Part shown: in pieces, positions 11,346-21,226 of the stretch
Numbering within the stretch: the first letter of the stretch is position 1
Layout of the letters: each line of letters opens with the position of its first letter
Program-made: the position numbers and the translations under genes
Assembly (NCBI GenBank): GCA_013368325.1
Contig: JAACJK010000015.1
Span: 124,001-188,000, forward strand
DNA length: 64,000 nt
From: Ephemerocybe angulata
Taxonomy: Eukaryota > Basidiomycota > Agaricomycetes > Agaricales > Psathyrellaceae
Direction of reading: 5' to 3'
Notes under the pieces: model-generated
Seen by the model: the letters and a program-made list of their open reading frames with translations, nothing else
What the model was told of the DNA's origin: nothing
The model's database searches: none

Positions 11346-11388
11346 AAGGAGAGATAGTCGTCGATCTAGTCTCCTTTACTGAAAATCC
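11346..11388 (-). promoter_or_regulatory. Putative -1 frameshift signal at gypsy-1 gag/pol
   Basis: On the minus strand the gag frame reads G GAT TTT CAG TAA (heptamer 11388-11382, gag stop 11378-11376). The pol frame is -1 and open through this point. A 5-nt spacer is followed by AAGGAGA (11376-11370), which pairs perfectly with TCTCCTT (11352-11346). An inner TAG/CTA pairing can extend the stem. GGAUUUU resembles the MMTV pro-pol heptamer GGAUUUA. Pairing was done by hand. Confidence 0.5.
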
Positions 11389-13082
11389 GCTTCGTCGGTG
11401 GATTTCTGGAAGGCTTCGAAGATTTGGTTTTCTTCTTCTCCTGTGTATTGGGCGAGCAGAGCTCGGATAGATCGAGCGGCATCTTGAACAGGTAACTTGG
11501 TCTGACTGGTAGAAGCCTTGGCGGTTGTCTTGGTGTCCATCGAGTTAATGGCAGGGCGGGGTGTGTTTGGCCCTGTTCGTCGAGAGCGGCATTCTTTCGC
11601 GAAGTGGTTGGGTTTTCCACAGTTGAAGCAGAGACGTTTCTCGAGTCGTTCACGTCTTTGCTCCAGGGTAAGAGCATCTACTTCCATGGCATTTGGATCG
11701 TAGCTGGCTCGGTGGTTTGAGTGGGAGGTTCTGTTGAATCCTTGAGCATTGAAAGGTCGGCGGGAGTTCGAGATCTTCTTCAGATTCTGGTGTCGACGCC
11801 AAACTGTGTCGTGCTTTATGATGATTTTTACCCAGTCGTCGAACTTCTGGGGTTCATCAATCATGAGGGCAACTCTGTCCACGAGAGCAGGGTTCAGAGC
11901 TCCTTTGAGGTAGTCGATAGCCACACGATCACTGGTGGTGAGGGACAGTCCTGCCATGGCAGCAAGATGTTTGAATCGGGTGATGAGGGTTTCTGCGGAT
12001 TCTCCTGACTGTTGTCGGAGAGAGTTGAGATCATATAGAGCCTGTTCTTCTTGATTTTCCTTTTGGAAGGCAGCGCTGAAGTGTTTCCAGAAGGCGTCGT
12101 ATGTGGTGTGTGTCTTGTACTCGGCCGAGGTCATGTAAGTGCGTCTCCAGAGTTCGGCTTCTCCTTCGTCTAGCTTGGTTAGGACGAATATCTTCTTCTT
12201 GAGATCCTTGTCGGTGTATTCCTCCTTGTAGTAGTCGAAGTAGAGTGTCAGGGCATCAGAAAAGGATTGGAAGTTCTTTCGATTTCCATCGAATGATTTG
12301 ACGTGGATCTTGAAGTTTGGTTCCTTGGATGGAGCAGGGTCGGCCATGGTTTCGACAGGTGGACTCGGGGGTGAGGTGTCTGTCTTGATCGGACTTCCTG
12401 GTTGGGTATCTTCTCTGGAATAGGCTGGTGGAGGGACTTCTGGTTCTGTCTCTGGTTCTGCAGGGATCTCGGTTTCTGTCGGCTTTGTTTTGGTAGATTC
12501 GATTGGCAAAGGGATCTGTTCTGGCTGGGTCCTGGGCGTCTGGATCTGGCTTCGGGGTCTGCTCCTGATTACACGGGGTCCTCCTGGGTTTGGCTTCTCA
12601 GGGTTCTCGTCTTCTTCTTTGACGATAGTTAGCTTTCTGGCGAGTTCTTCTCCCAGTTGTTGCTTCTCTTCTTCTTCTCGTTGTCTCTTCCTCTGTTCTT
12701 CTTGCTGAAGTTTGAGTTGTTCTTGTTCTTGCTCCCGTTGGCGCAGGAGTTTTTCTTCGATTTCTTGGCGTCTTTTCTCTTCGAGCGCTTCTTCGGCCTC
12801 GCGATGTTTCCTATTGGTGTCGGCTACTGCTTTTTCGTCGTGTTGGTCGTCCCTGGCTGGGATTCGAGATGGTTCGAAGTCGGGGTTATAGGTGGGTAGG
12901 TTGTATCGATAGGGACAGGGCTGGCTGTCGCACTCGTACCAGTCCTGTTCTTCCTCTGAGTCGTCGTAGTGGTAGTCGCGTTCTACGTCAGAATAGAATG
13001 TGTGTTTGAATGTTGAGCAGTCGTCTAGCTCAGAGTCGGGCGTCGATCGTGGTGATTCCGTTGTTGCTGTAGGTGGCTGCAC
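11376..13082 (-). CDS. gag: Gypsy-1 Gag
   Basis: 568 codons. The N-terminal third is a Glu/Arg/Gln-rich, probably coiled-coil segment (about residues 90-150), then Pro/Thr-rich acidic sequence. A retrotransposon capsid domain follows (FKIHVKSFDGNRKNFQSF and onward, about residues 255-430). The end has one zinc knuckle, CFNCGKPNHFAKEC (C-x2-C-x4-H-x4-C), in a basic context. It would form the virus-like particle and bind element RNA. It ends in TAA at 11376-11378, with pol in the -1 frame. Confidence 0.88.
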   Translation of the reverse strand: MQPPTATTESPRSTPDSELDDCSTFKHTFYSDVERDYHYDDSEEEQDWYECDSQPCPYRYNLPTYNPDFEPSRIPARDDQHDEKAVADTNRKHREAEEALEEKRRQEIEEKLLRQREQEQEQLKLQQEEQRKRQREEEEKQQLGEELARKLTIVKEEDENPEKPNPGGPRVIRSRPRSQIQTPRTQPEQIPLPIESTKTKPTETEIPAEPETEPEVPPPAYSREDTQPGSPIKTDTSPPSPPVETMADPAPSKEPNFKIHVKSFDGNRKNFQSFSDALTLYFDYYKEEYTDKDLKKKIFVLTKLDEGEAELWRRTYMTSAEYKTHTTYDAFWKHFSAAFQKENQEEQALYDLNSLRQQSGESAETLITRFKHLAAMAGLSLTTSDRVAIDYLKGALNPALVDRVALMIDEPQKFDDWVKIIIKHDTVWRRHQNLKKISNSRRPFNAQGFNRTSHSNHRASYDPNAMEVDALTLEQRRERLEKRLCFNCGKPNHFAKECRSRRTGPNTPRPAINSMDTKTTAKASTSQTKLPVQDAARSIRALLAQYTGEEENQIFEAFQKSTDEADFQ

Positions 13083-13105
13083 TACTGAATAGAGGCAGCG
13101 TTGTG

Positions 13106-13117
13106 TAGCTTGTTATT
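13106..13117 (-). other. Gypsy-1 primer region complementary to its own LTR
   Basis: Directly inside the 5' LTR (1 nt gap) the element strand reads AATAACAAGCTA. Its exact complement, TAGCTTGTTATT, lies within the LTR at 13257-13246 on the same strand, about 28 nt downstream of a TATA-like ACTTATACC (13289-13281). No TGG start, expected for a tRNA 3'-end primer, is present. This matches the self-priming layout known for Tf1. Confidence 0.55.
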
Positions 13118-13118
13118 C

Positions 13119-13489
13119 TGTTACGACCGTCGTCGACAGAGGTGGGCAAGTGTCTGTCGAATGGCTGAGTTGATCGAGTGACGATGCGCAAGCGAGGCGG
13201 CACTCGCAAGTCAAATGAGAAAAGGGAACAAGGGGTTGAATAACCAATAACAAGCTAAGGTACAGGACTGTAGCTACTAGGTATAAGTACTGAGACGCAC
13301 ATGAGTAGCTATGAGTCAAAAGTAGTCAAGGCGCAGCAGTAAGGCTGCGCGTCGTCATACATGAGTCGAAGTGAGTCGAAATAAGTCGAAGCGCAGTTGC
13401 TGTGCAACTGCGCGCTAAAAATAGTCTAAAACGGTCGCTACGAATCGATACGAGTCACAAAAGAGAAAATTGTGGAGCAGAGCGTAACA
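13119..13489 (-). repeat. Gypsy-1 5' LTR
   Basis: 371 bp with the same termini as 1818-2188. Element transcription should start inside it. The TATA-like element near 13281-13289 and the complementarity to the primer region point to an RNA start near 13257. Confidence 0.9.
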
Positions 13490-13494
13490 CCACG
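13490..13494. repeat. Target-site duplication CCACG, right
   Basis: Matches 1813-1817. Removing 1818-13494 restores the YR ORF1 frame through a completed zinc knuckle. Confidence 0.9.
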
Positions 13495-15492
13495 CCTTCA
13501 GTTTCAAGTGCTGCCCCAACCCAACCGAGGAAGCCGCTTCAACCGACAAAGGAGCTGGGTCCACTAAGTCGGACTGAGATCTTTGCTCAGGACCCGACGC
13601 TGTTCTCCCCAATCACCGGGGAGCTTCTCTCCGTCCCTCTCCCTGACTCTATCTCTTCCACTCGCCCTGACCTCCTCAACAAGATATGTACCCCTTACAA
13701 CGCCGACGCGTTTGATGTTTTCTTCACCGAGCACCCCGAACTTCTATCCGACTTCCCGCATCTCTCGCACAACCTTCGCCACGGTTTCCCGATGGGCGTA
13801 TTCCCTGAACTGAAAGAAATGGTCATCTTCCCCAACAACGCCTCAATCATCCCACACATGGACTACCTCATGGACTATTTCTGAGAGGAGGTCGAGTCCG
13901 GGCGCCTGGATGGCCCGTTCTCGAAGGAGGAATTGGAAGCTATTCTCGGCGGCGCTTTCCAGTGCTCCCCCATCTCTATCGATGAGAAGGAGGTTGACGG
14001 CTCATGGGAGCTAACATTGCGGACGTGTATCAACCTCTCGAAGGGCGATGCACTTCACCCCTCCACCAACTCGTACTCCGACAAGTCTCTTTTCCCAACT
14101 CATTATGACCCCGCCGCCTACGCCGGAGACCTAGTGAGTACCACGTTCTTTGTTGCCCGTTAGTGGCTGGTGCTCCTCGAGAGCAGCGCGTCTCCCTCTG
14201 AGGAGCTCGCTTGTTGTTGCTCGTTGTGAGCTGATTTTGCGTTTGCCCATTGGAGGCCCGCTCTTTCATCCCTTTGAGGATTTTTGCTGATCATCTTTGT
14301 GTGATTCAGGTGGCCGTATCCCCCCCAGGAACCGTGGCCGCGGTCCTGGATGTGTCGAAATTCCACCGTCGATCCCCCATCAACGCCGCGCATAAGCGTT
14401 GGTTCGTTATGCAAGGGAAAGAGGGTGAGTTTTATCTTCAGCATTGCTGCCCATTTGGGGCATGCGGATCCGAGAGCAACTCTGGCTGCGTCTCGGGTGC
14501 AATTCTTCGCGTTTGGAAGTGCAAGGGCATTGGCCCGTCGGTGAAGTGGAGTGACGACGTTGTCACTCTCCAACACCCAGCATCTGGCAATGGGTCTCCG
14601 GAGTCTCCCTACGTCTACACGCACACGCGCTCCTCGTTGATTGCAGTTACCGCATCATCGGGGATTCCCGGACTTCCTTCCTCAATTTGACTACGTCGGT
14701 CTTCATTGGGACTTGGTGCTGAGGACGGTCTCTCTACCAGATCCGAAACGACGCAAGAACCTCTACAGATGTGAGGCCTTCGAGGCCATGGTTGCCGGCA
14801 ACGGGAGGGTCAGCGAGGAGACTGTGATGAAGATCCACGGCTCTCTTTGCCACATCGCCTTTGTCCACCAGCTCGGTCGCTCGTACCTTGCTTCCTTCTC
14901 ATCCTTCATTGCACATTTTCACAAGTATCCCAACGGGACTCTCCTTCACGCGCCGCCTTCCATCAAGAAGGACATTGCTTGGTGGATTCGCACTCTCTCT
15001 ACCCCCGGCTTTGTTCGTACCCTTCACCCCCTCGGCGAGATCCTCGACCTCGACATCAGCGTTGACGCCTCAACGGACTGGGGTATTGGCATTGTGTGGG
15101 GCAGCGCGTGGGACGCCTGGCGTCTCCGTGATGGCTGGAAAGGCCCATGGCGTGATATCGGTTGGCTTGAATGCCTCGCGATTGAGCTCCTGGTCCTGCA
15201 CATTGAAGCCCACGGCTTTCATGACTGCCGCATCCGTGTCCGGTCAGATAACCAGGGCATCATTGGGGCTTCGGACAAAGGCCGCAGCCGGAACGTCGAA
15301 GTCAACTACTCAATCCGTCGGTTCATGTTCATTCTCGACTCTCTGCACATCTCTTTATCTCTGGACTATATCAAATCGGCTGAGAACCCTTCGGACCGGA
15401 TCTCGCGTGGAGATCTCGGCACGGAGGCTGACCGTCTCTCTTCTTCCATCACGCTCCCTGAGGAGCTTCACCCTTATATCCAACATGTTTAG
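13495..15492 (+). pseudogene. YR element ORF2: reverse transcriptase and RNase H
   Basis: The frame enters from the ORF1 overlap (+1 relative to ORF1). An in-frame TGA at 13882-13884 (probably from CGA) interrupts the conserved lead-in MDYLMDYF*EEVESG. A 176-nt GT-AG intron (14134-14309, phase 0) is followed by RT motif A (VAAVLDVSKFHRRSP), the motif with FGACGS, and motif C (KWSDDVVTL). A frameshift lies at about 14650-14690. Then come the connection (FDYVGLHWDLVLRTVSL) and RNase H with its acidic residues (DISVDAST, WLECLAIELL, RSDNQGI, NPSDRISRG). The stop at 15490 overlaps the YR start. No ATG start is needed if ORF2 is made by frameshift or reinitiation. Confidence 0.82.
14134..14309 (+). 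other. Spliceosomal-type intron in ORF2
   Basis: Donor GTGAGT and acceptor TTCAG; removal keeps the reading frame (phase 0) and joins GDL to VAVSPPG. The region between is not open in the ORF2 frame (TAG soon after the donor). Confidence 0.7.
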
Positions 15493-16944
15493 TTGGAAGG
15501 ACGCGTACACCGCTCGGCGCTCTTCCGCCGTGGCCAAGAACGGATCTGGCACTTCGGTAGCAACATCTCCCACCTCGCTCCTGTCGTCCACTTCACCACG
15601 CACGTTCTCTGACCAAAACCCCTCTTCGTCTCGTTCTGTCTCGTCTCTTGGCCCCACTTCTGTCTCTGATGTTCTTGCCTCTCGCTCCTCCATCGGTCGG
15701 GTGGTTGTTCCCCGCCGCCGTAAACTCAAATCTGGTCTTCCCTCTACCTCCGAGCTTCGCCCCAACGTCCCAGCCAAGGACCGTCTCTCTCATTGGCTCA
15801 CCTCGTACTCTGTTCGCCACTTCGCCGAGATGCGCGCTATCATCCCCATCGCGGACATCCGTGCCATCAATATCACGGCGGCCTCTTCCTATGATGAGAA
15901 TACCCGTACCACCTACGCTGCGGGTCTTCGCCACTTTATGGACTACTGCGACAACCTCGTTCCCCCGGTTCCAGAGGATGACCGGATGCCCGCGTCGAAG
16001 GTTCTTCTAGCCGGGTTCATTGGATCCTGGTCCTCGAAGGTTTCGGGCAGCTCCCTACGCAATTGGTTCTCTGGTTTGCGGGCGTGGCACGTCATCAACG
16101 ATGCCGAATGGCATGGGGACGATCTTTTCGTGACCCAACTGAAGGTTGGTGCGAGGAAACTAGCTCCCCCCACCTCGAAGCGTCCTCCCCGTAATCCTGT
16201 CACCATTGAACACCTCATTGCCCTCATGCACACCCTGGATATCTCGTCCTCTCTCGATGCCGCCATCTGGGCTGCAGCTTGCTGCGCCTTCTGGGGCTGT
16301 TGTCGTCTTGGCGAGCTCGTCTGCACGCTCGCCGGTTCTTTTGATGCTGCAAAGCAACCATCGAGGTTATTCTATTCATACCTCTTCTTCCGCTCTGTGT
16401 GTTGACGCTTTCGTACTTAGGGTGTTCGCACGGGTCTTATTCAAGTCGACTGTCACAACCTCGCGCACAACGCAGGATGCAGTCTGTTTCCACATCCCTT
16501 TCACAAAGACCACGAAGGAGCTTGGTGCCGAGCTCCGCATCACAGGCGATGCTGTCTGCTCCCCCGTCGCTGCCATGAAAAACCATCTCTTTGTCAACTC
16601 CGGCATTCCCCTGCAGTCCCACCTGTTCTCATATCTGGTGGATGGCGCCTGGCGCCACCTCACGAAGTCGGTCATGATGGCCAGGTGTGAAGCCATTTGG
16701 ACCTCGTACGGTCTCGTTCACGTCGACGGCCATAGATTTCGCATTGGGGGTGCCACCGAGCTCCTGGTCGGCGGCGTACCACCCGAGGTTGTGGCGGCGA
16801 TCGGTCGTTGGACATCCTTAGCTTTTCTTCTCTACTGGCTCCGGTTCTTATAGCTCGGCTCGCATTCTCGCCGTTAATGATGCCTTTGAGGCGTTCCGTT
16901 TATCCCAGAATGTACCTCTCTCCTTGTTGGATGCCTGTTCCTGA
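15485..16944 (+). pseudogene. YR element tyrosine recombinase
   Basis: The ATG at 15485 overlaps the ORF2 stop by 8 nt. A Ser/Arg-rich N-terminus is followed by a core-binding SAM-like part (YDENTRTTYAAGLRHFMDY) and the catalytic domain. Visible catalytic signature: Arg in GCCRLGELV, then HRFRIGGATELL (H-x2-R) and GRWTSLAFLLYW with the nucleophile Tyr in LLYW. A 55-nt GT-AG intron (16366-16420) moves the frame correctly from KQPS to RVFARV. After LLYW the frame breaks (TAG at 16851), while the likely C-terminus (YSSARILAVNDAFEAF) continues in another frame to TGA at 16944. It would cut and join circular DNA copies into the genome in place of an integrase. Confidence 0.82.
16366..16420 (+). 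other. Spliceosomal-type intron in the YR gene
   Basis: Donor GTTATT, acceptor ACTTAG, 55 nt. Splicing completes an AGG codon and reconciles the two reading frames on either side, both of which encode recognisable recombinase sequence. Confidence 0.6.
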
Positions 16945-17085
16945 CTCTCTACTTTACCTCTTCCTTGTTTCGATATACTGTAGCCTTTTTAATTGATTGA
17001 TCATGGTTTCTTCTAGACCTCGCTCGCTTGGTTGGGTTTCGGTTTCCAGCTTGGCTGGACTCCGTGGGTTGTGAGCTTTGCTCTG

Positions 17086-17514
17086 GTCTGGTCTGGCACG
17101 GATTCCAGCACTCTGCTGGGAACTCGGCTCGCTTTCGCCGCTTTGGAGACCCTCTCCTCCGTGTTCCCTTTCCAGGCATGCTCTGACCTCTGGCCCGTGA
17201 GTCCTGGCCTCGATGCCATCGCTCTCGGTCTCGCTTATCGGGTCTCGCTCTTGCGCGCCCACTCTCGCGATTCCGACACTTTCCAGACTCACCGCTCGGA
17301 TTTGGCAACCCGAGTGTCGGCCTGAGGCCGCCCCCCAACCTTGGAAACTCGGACCAAGCCTTGTGCATGGGAAGAGTTTTCATTGACAGTACTACTACAT
17401 GCTCGTAATCACCACTAGCCTGACGTGCCCACAACCTGACAACCACTTCACTCCCTCCCGTCCTTGTCATCTCCCGGCACGAATGGTCTTCGTGCCATGC
17501 GCTTAAACTTGTTG
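17086..17514 (+). repeat. YR element B1 direct repeat
   Basis: 429 bp, repeated at 17770-18198 with offset 684 and three differences noticed. Together with the 255-bp spacer it forms the B1-A2-B2 split repeat of Ngaro/PAT type elements. Confidence 0.85.
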
Positions 17515-17573
17515 TGAGACTAGCAGAGCACGCAAAGCGTGCGGAGACAAGCTAGTCAGTAGACAAGTTTAAG
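17502..17573. repeat. Nested inverted repeat across the B1/A2 junction
   Basis: Three concentric arms: CTTAAACTTG (17502-17511) with CAAGTTTAAG (17564-17573), GACTAGC (17518-17524) with GCTAGTC (17551-17557), and GCACGC (17528-17533) with GCGTGC (17537-17542) around AAA. The B1/A2 boundary (17514/17515) falls inside it. Confidence 0.8.
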
Positions 17574-17769
17574 TAGCTAGAACGACGAGAATGCTATCTG
17601 CTCGATCGGCGCATAACACGGCCCCGTGACTGCTTCGTCCATCCAACATGCGCGATCGTCCTCTGACATCCTTTACTCTCGTCGTTCCCATCTCGAATCT
17701 CGCTGAGGAATCCCCTTCATCTCGCCTTCCACTTTTCTTTCTCCCACCCACCCTCTGCCTTCGAAGTCT
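17515..17769 (+). repeat. YR element A2 segment
   Basis: 255 bp between the B1 and B2 repeats. In a complete Ngaro-type element an identical A1 copy would lie left of ORF1; it is not present in 1-454. No ORF is supported in it. Confidence 0.6.
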
Positions 17770-18198
17770 GTCTGGTCTGGCACGGATTCCAGCACTCTGC
17801 TGGGAACTCGGCTCGCTTTCGCCGCTTTGGAGACCCTCTCCTCCGTGTTCCCTTTCCAGGCATGCTCTGACCTCTGGCCCCTGAGTCCTGGCCTCGATGC
17901 CATCGCTCTCGGTCTCGCTTATCGGGTCTCGCTCTTGCGCGCCCACCCTCGCGATTCCGACACTTTCCAGACTCACCACTCGGATTTGGCAACCCGAGTG
18001 TCGGCCTGAGGCCGCCCCCCAACCTTGGAAACTCGGACCAAGCCTTGTGCATGGGAAGAGTTTTCATTGACAGTACTACTACATGCTCGTAATCACCACT
18101 AGCCTGACGTGCCCACAACCTGACAACCACTTCACTCCCTCCCGTCCTTGTCATCTCCCGGCACGAATGGTCTTCGTGCCATGCGCTTAAACTTGTTG
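17770..18198 (+). repeat. YR element B2 direct repeat and right end
   Basis: Second copy of 17086-17514. It ends ...CTTAAACTTGTTG, keeping the half-palindrome. No flanking target duplication is expected for a tyrosine recombinase. Confidence 0.85.
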
Positions 18199-19291
18199 GA
18201 TGTCCGGCCAGCGTCAGAAAAGCTATACTTCGCAGTGTTACTTCCATTGTTCAGGATGGCTCTGTGAATCGGCCTGGAGTAGTCAGATATGGTACAAGCC
18301 TAAGGCAGGGACTAAAAAAAGACACGCAGCTTCTGCGTTACCAGATCCAGCTATAACTTTAGTTTGGGTCATGCGATCCCATCGCCTGAATAAGAGATGA
18401 TGCAGGGCTATACATACAATGCGGGAACCAATCATCTGAAATACTACTCCTTCACTTAGCCAGGGAGAAACAAAGGTCAGCCTGATCCCCGCTGAGCGCT
18501 TAATCCCGATACGATTATGTTCCCTAGGATATTCATTATCGGCCTGCTTGAGTATGCCTGCATAACGTCGGACTCGAGAAACAAATTGCGAGTTATTTCC
18601 AGGTCAGGTATATTCTGTGGCCAACACTGGTAGCTAAATATAGGCGCCAGGTTGAAGTCTGCTGGTTCTCGCCTCACATCGCCCTCTCCATCACAATTGT
18701 ACCATACACATCCCGAAGGTGCGAGTTTCTCGAGGGTATTTACATGATGTGCTCTACAGCACATCCTTCAGAACAGCCACTCCCGAGCTCGCCAATAAAT
18801 ATCACTTCCTTTAAGCGCACATCTCTTCTTTTAGCGCTGGTGGAACCCTTGAAGTCTTGTTGAAGTCTTCCTTTTTTTACGAACCCTCGACTCCCAAGTA
18901 TTGCTCGGGAGTGTGCATTTATCTCTGTGAAGTGTCATGAACCACCGGAGCCAAGGAAGAATGAGCTTGCTGATAGAGCCGTCTGCACTGTGTATTTGAA
19001 TACGGGCGACGACGGAGATGCAAACTTCTGGTTGGCGGGAGAAGCGCCCTTGGAGTACTGCGTCTACTTTGGTTCTCCAACGATATTTGTGCAAGATCCC
19101 AATACTTCTCCGATGTGTGATCATCTTTGTTGTTTTGATAGAATAGGCGCATACAAAATATTTGGGTGAACATCAACAGAGTACTCCAGGAATAATATAA
19201 AGAGAGTCTATGCCTGCCCCAGAAGTTGACCGCCAAGCCACACGCTTCTACAATCTACTCCTCCTTGCAGGGCATCATCAAAGCAGCTTGT
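18199..19291. other. Intergenic, nothing supported
   Basis: Only short overlapping frames with no recognisable domain on either strand. Confidence 0.4.
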
Positions 19292-21226
19292 ATGACGAAT
19301 CTTACATCAGAGGAGATATCTGAGGCAATAAGCTACTTTGCTGGATCTCTATTTTCTGAGGTAGTGTCCGTGAACATATGAACGTGTGCCGATGATGCTG
19401 ATCTGTCTCGTTTTCTATAGTATATTGACAGTACGTTACTTGAACTTATAGAGTCAATGCCTCCTTGGCCTGCTCATGATACATTGCAAGTTGGACTTTA
19501 CGCTTTCTTCGTGGGTTGCGCCAGCAATCATACTTTCGCTACAGTAATTGATTTCCCATCAACCTCGCATAGTTCTATTACTACCTGACCACGGTAGCAA
19601 TGGAGGTGCGTTGAGAATACAGCGTACCACACAGCGTAGCTCACATAATACGACACATAGGTCAAGTTTATTTGGCCTCGAAAGTGGCATTGGGAAAAGG
19701 TCTTATTCCTTGTGAACCGATACCTACCCATGCTGGATTTTTCAACCCATTTTTTGAGTGCGTCACGACTGGCTCCCTTATATGCATCGTGTTCTGATGT
19801 TATTCTATATTCTAGTTGGATGGAGAGTCTACATCACGCTATCTCCTAAAGTACAACCTAACCGCACAACCTTGTCAAGCTTACATCATCAGCTAATATT
19901 GTCCTCATCAGGCTTGCACACTCACGTACCTTATCTTTGCCGTAGGTAAATATGAAACAGTGTATTGAACTGCATATGTTTATCCTCATCACTCTTCTAG
20001 TTCTCTACAGCGTCTACAGTTGCTCGGCTGAGAGTGGGTCACTCAGTTTTTACACTTGTTAACGGATAATGGATTGAACCTATAGTAACGCTTTTACTGT
20101 GCCTTCACGCGCTTCTCGGGGCTCGTCCCATCTATCTCGCACCAATTATGGCAACATATCTGGTAACATAATCTATCCTGCCGTGGAACTCTCATACTGA
20201 CTGGAACCGCACAGGGACTTACGCTAGGGGTAAATATAATATATGTCGACTATTTCGCTGAAATATCACATGGTTAAGTCCGTTCCACTACGATGTTCTC
20301 CCTTACGCTGAGATTATTTGGCAGCACTCCCCCTCTCCGAGTTCGATCAAGAACTCGGATATGCGTGCACTTGGGGATCACCGAAAATATCATCTGCAAG
20401 TTTAAAGAAACTTGAGATAGGAGGATATATCGCTTTGGCCAAGGCTTTATGTAAGTCATTTAATATGGCGTACATTCCCTCCCTGCTCCATATACAACTT
20501 GACCTTGTGCTTGTTATCAGGTATATTACCCTTGGTACTTTTCATCTTTTTGGTGCGATACCGAATTCAGGCGGGCACCTTCAGGTTATTTCACGTGCTC
20601 CGTCGAGATAGTGGTATATACATCCTTTCACCGGCAGGTGTGTCCTGTCCCTCTGAATGCTTTACAGTGGTTCTAACTCGCAGCAACCTCAGGACTTCGA
20701 CTTGGCGTGGCAGTGGTTTATGGCTTGCGACTAGTAAGTAGTCTACACTTGGGCCACCTTTACTTAGCTCAAGGCATGGCTAGGAGCTTGGATGGTATAA
20801 TATACCAAATGAGTAAGCCCAGTAACGCTCCTGAGCCCACCATACCAGCTAATGCAGCAAACCCGACTCCACAGGCTACTCACTGGGTGCGTAATTAGGG
20901 ACACTTTCTATAATGTTTTACTCACTTATATTTAACTCAGGGTTAACAATGTGGTGGTGCCCATCCTCGCAAACCGTCTTCTCTTCAACATGTGGAGGAC
21001 CCAGGATCCTGAAGTACGCCAGACCGTCTCATCAATCCTCTTCGATCCTCCGCGCCCAGGGGAAGACTCCGAAGATGAAGGCGATGAACTCGCGGATAGG
21101 CCAATTGAGATGGTTCGATATGCGGGGCTCGGGCGAACGAGGGCACCTGGAATGGACGGCAGTGAGGGCACTCAGCCGCGTGGGGCTGAATCAACACGGG
21201 CAGGGGAGAACGGCGAGGGCGTTTAG
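19292..21226 (+). CDS. Multi-exon DUF6533-like integral membrane protein
   Basis: Read as exons 19292-19360, 19421-19510, 19573-19605, 19661-19757, further exons not resolved between 19816 and about 20900, and a last exon of about 20941-21226. Introns of 55-62 nt with GT-AG ends join these in frame. Exons 2-4 give LQVGLYAFFFYYYLTTVAME followed by VKFIWPRKWHWEKVLFLVNR, the pattern of the first helices and the W-K-W loop of the DUF6533 family of Agaricomycete seven-helix proteins. The last exon (VPILANRLLFNMW, then a charged Glu/Asp/Gly-rich tail) matches the usual C-terminus. The middle exon borders are uncertain. Role unknown; the family has no assigned function that I can name. Confidence 0.55.

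Larger units (their letters stand above)
1818..13489 (-). mobile_element. Gypsy-1: chromodomain Ty3/gypsy LTR retrotransposon (chromovirus)
   Basis: Order on the minus strand: LTR, self-complementary primer region, gag, pol (protease-RT-RNase H-integrase-chromodomain), a third zinc-knuckle ORF, polypurine tract, LTR. The outer LTRs are 371 bp and I found a single difference between them (position 1887-1888 region versus 13187-13188), so insertion was recent. LTR ends are TGTTACG and CGTAACA, a perfect 7-bp inverted pair. The element is flanked by CCACG and sits inside YR ORF1. A partial tandem duplication adds a third LTR (6449-6819) and a second set of 3' genes. Confidence 0.9.
455..18198 (+). 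mobile_element. Ngaro/DIRS-like tyrosine-recombinase retroelement, 5'-truncated, interrupted by gypsy-1
   Basis: Three element genes lie in order on the plus strand once the nested gypsy-1 (1818-13489) and one copy of a tandem duplication are removed: a zinc-knuckle Gag-like ORF1, an RT-RNase H ORF2, and a tyrosine recombinase. There is no DDE integrase. The right end carries a B1-A2-B2 arrangement (429-bp direct repeats around a 255-bp spacer), as in Ngaro/PAT elements. I saw no methyltransferase domain, which favours Ngaro over DIRS1. The A1 repeat expected at the left end is missing. Stops and frameshifts in ORF2 and YR indicate a dead copy. Confidence 0.8.

Noticed and set aside
13402..13494. 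ATG start for the YR RT frame inside the gypsy LTR
   Set aside because: That start lies in gypsy-1 LTR sequence; the native ORF2 frame enters from the ORF1 overlap left of the insertion.
18831..19236. Minus-strand ORFs overlapping the start of the membrane protein gene
   Set aside because: No domain or consistent splice structure; the plus-strand gene model with in-frame introns explains the adjacent DNA better.
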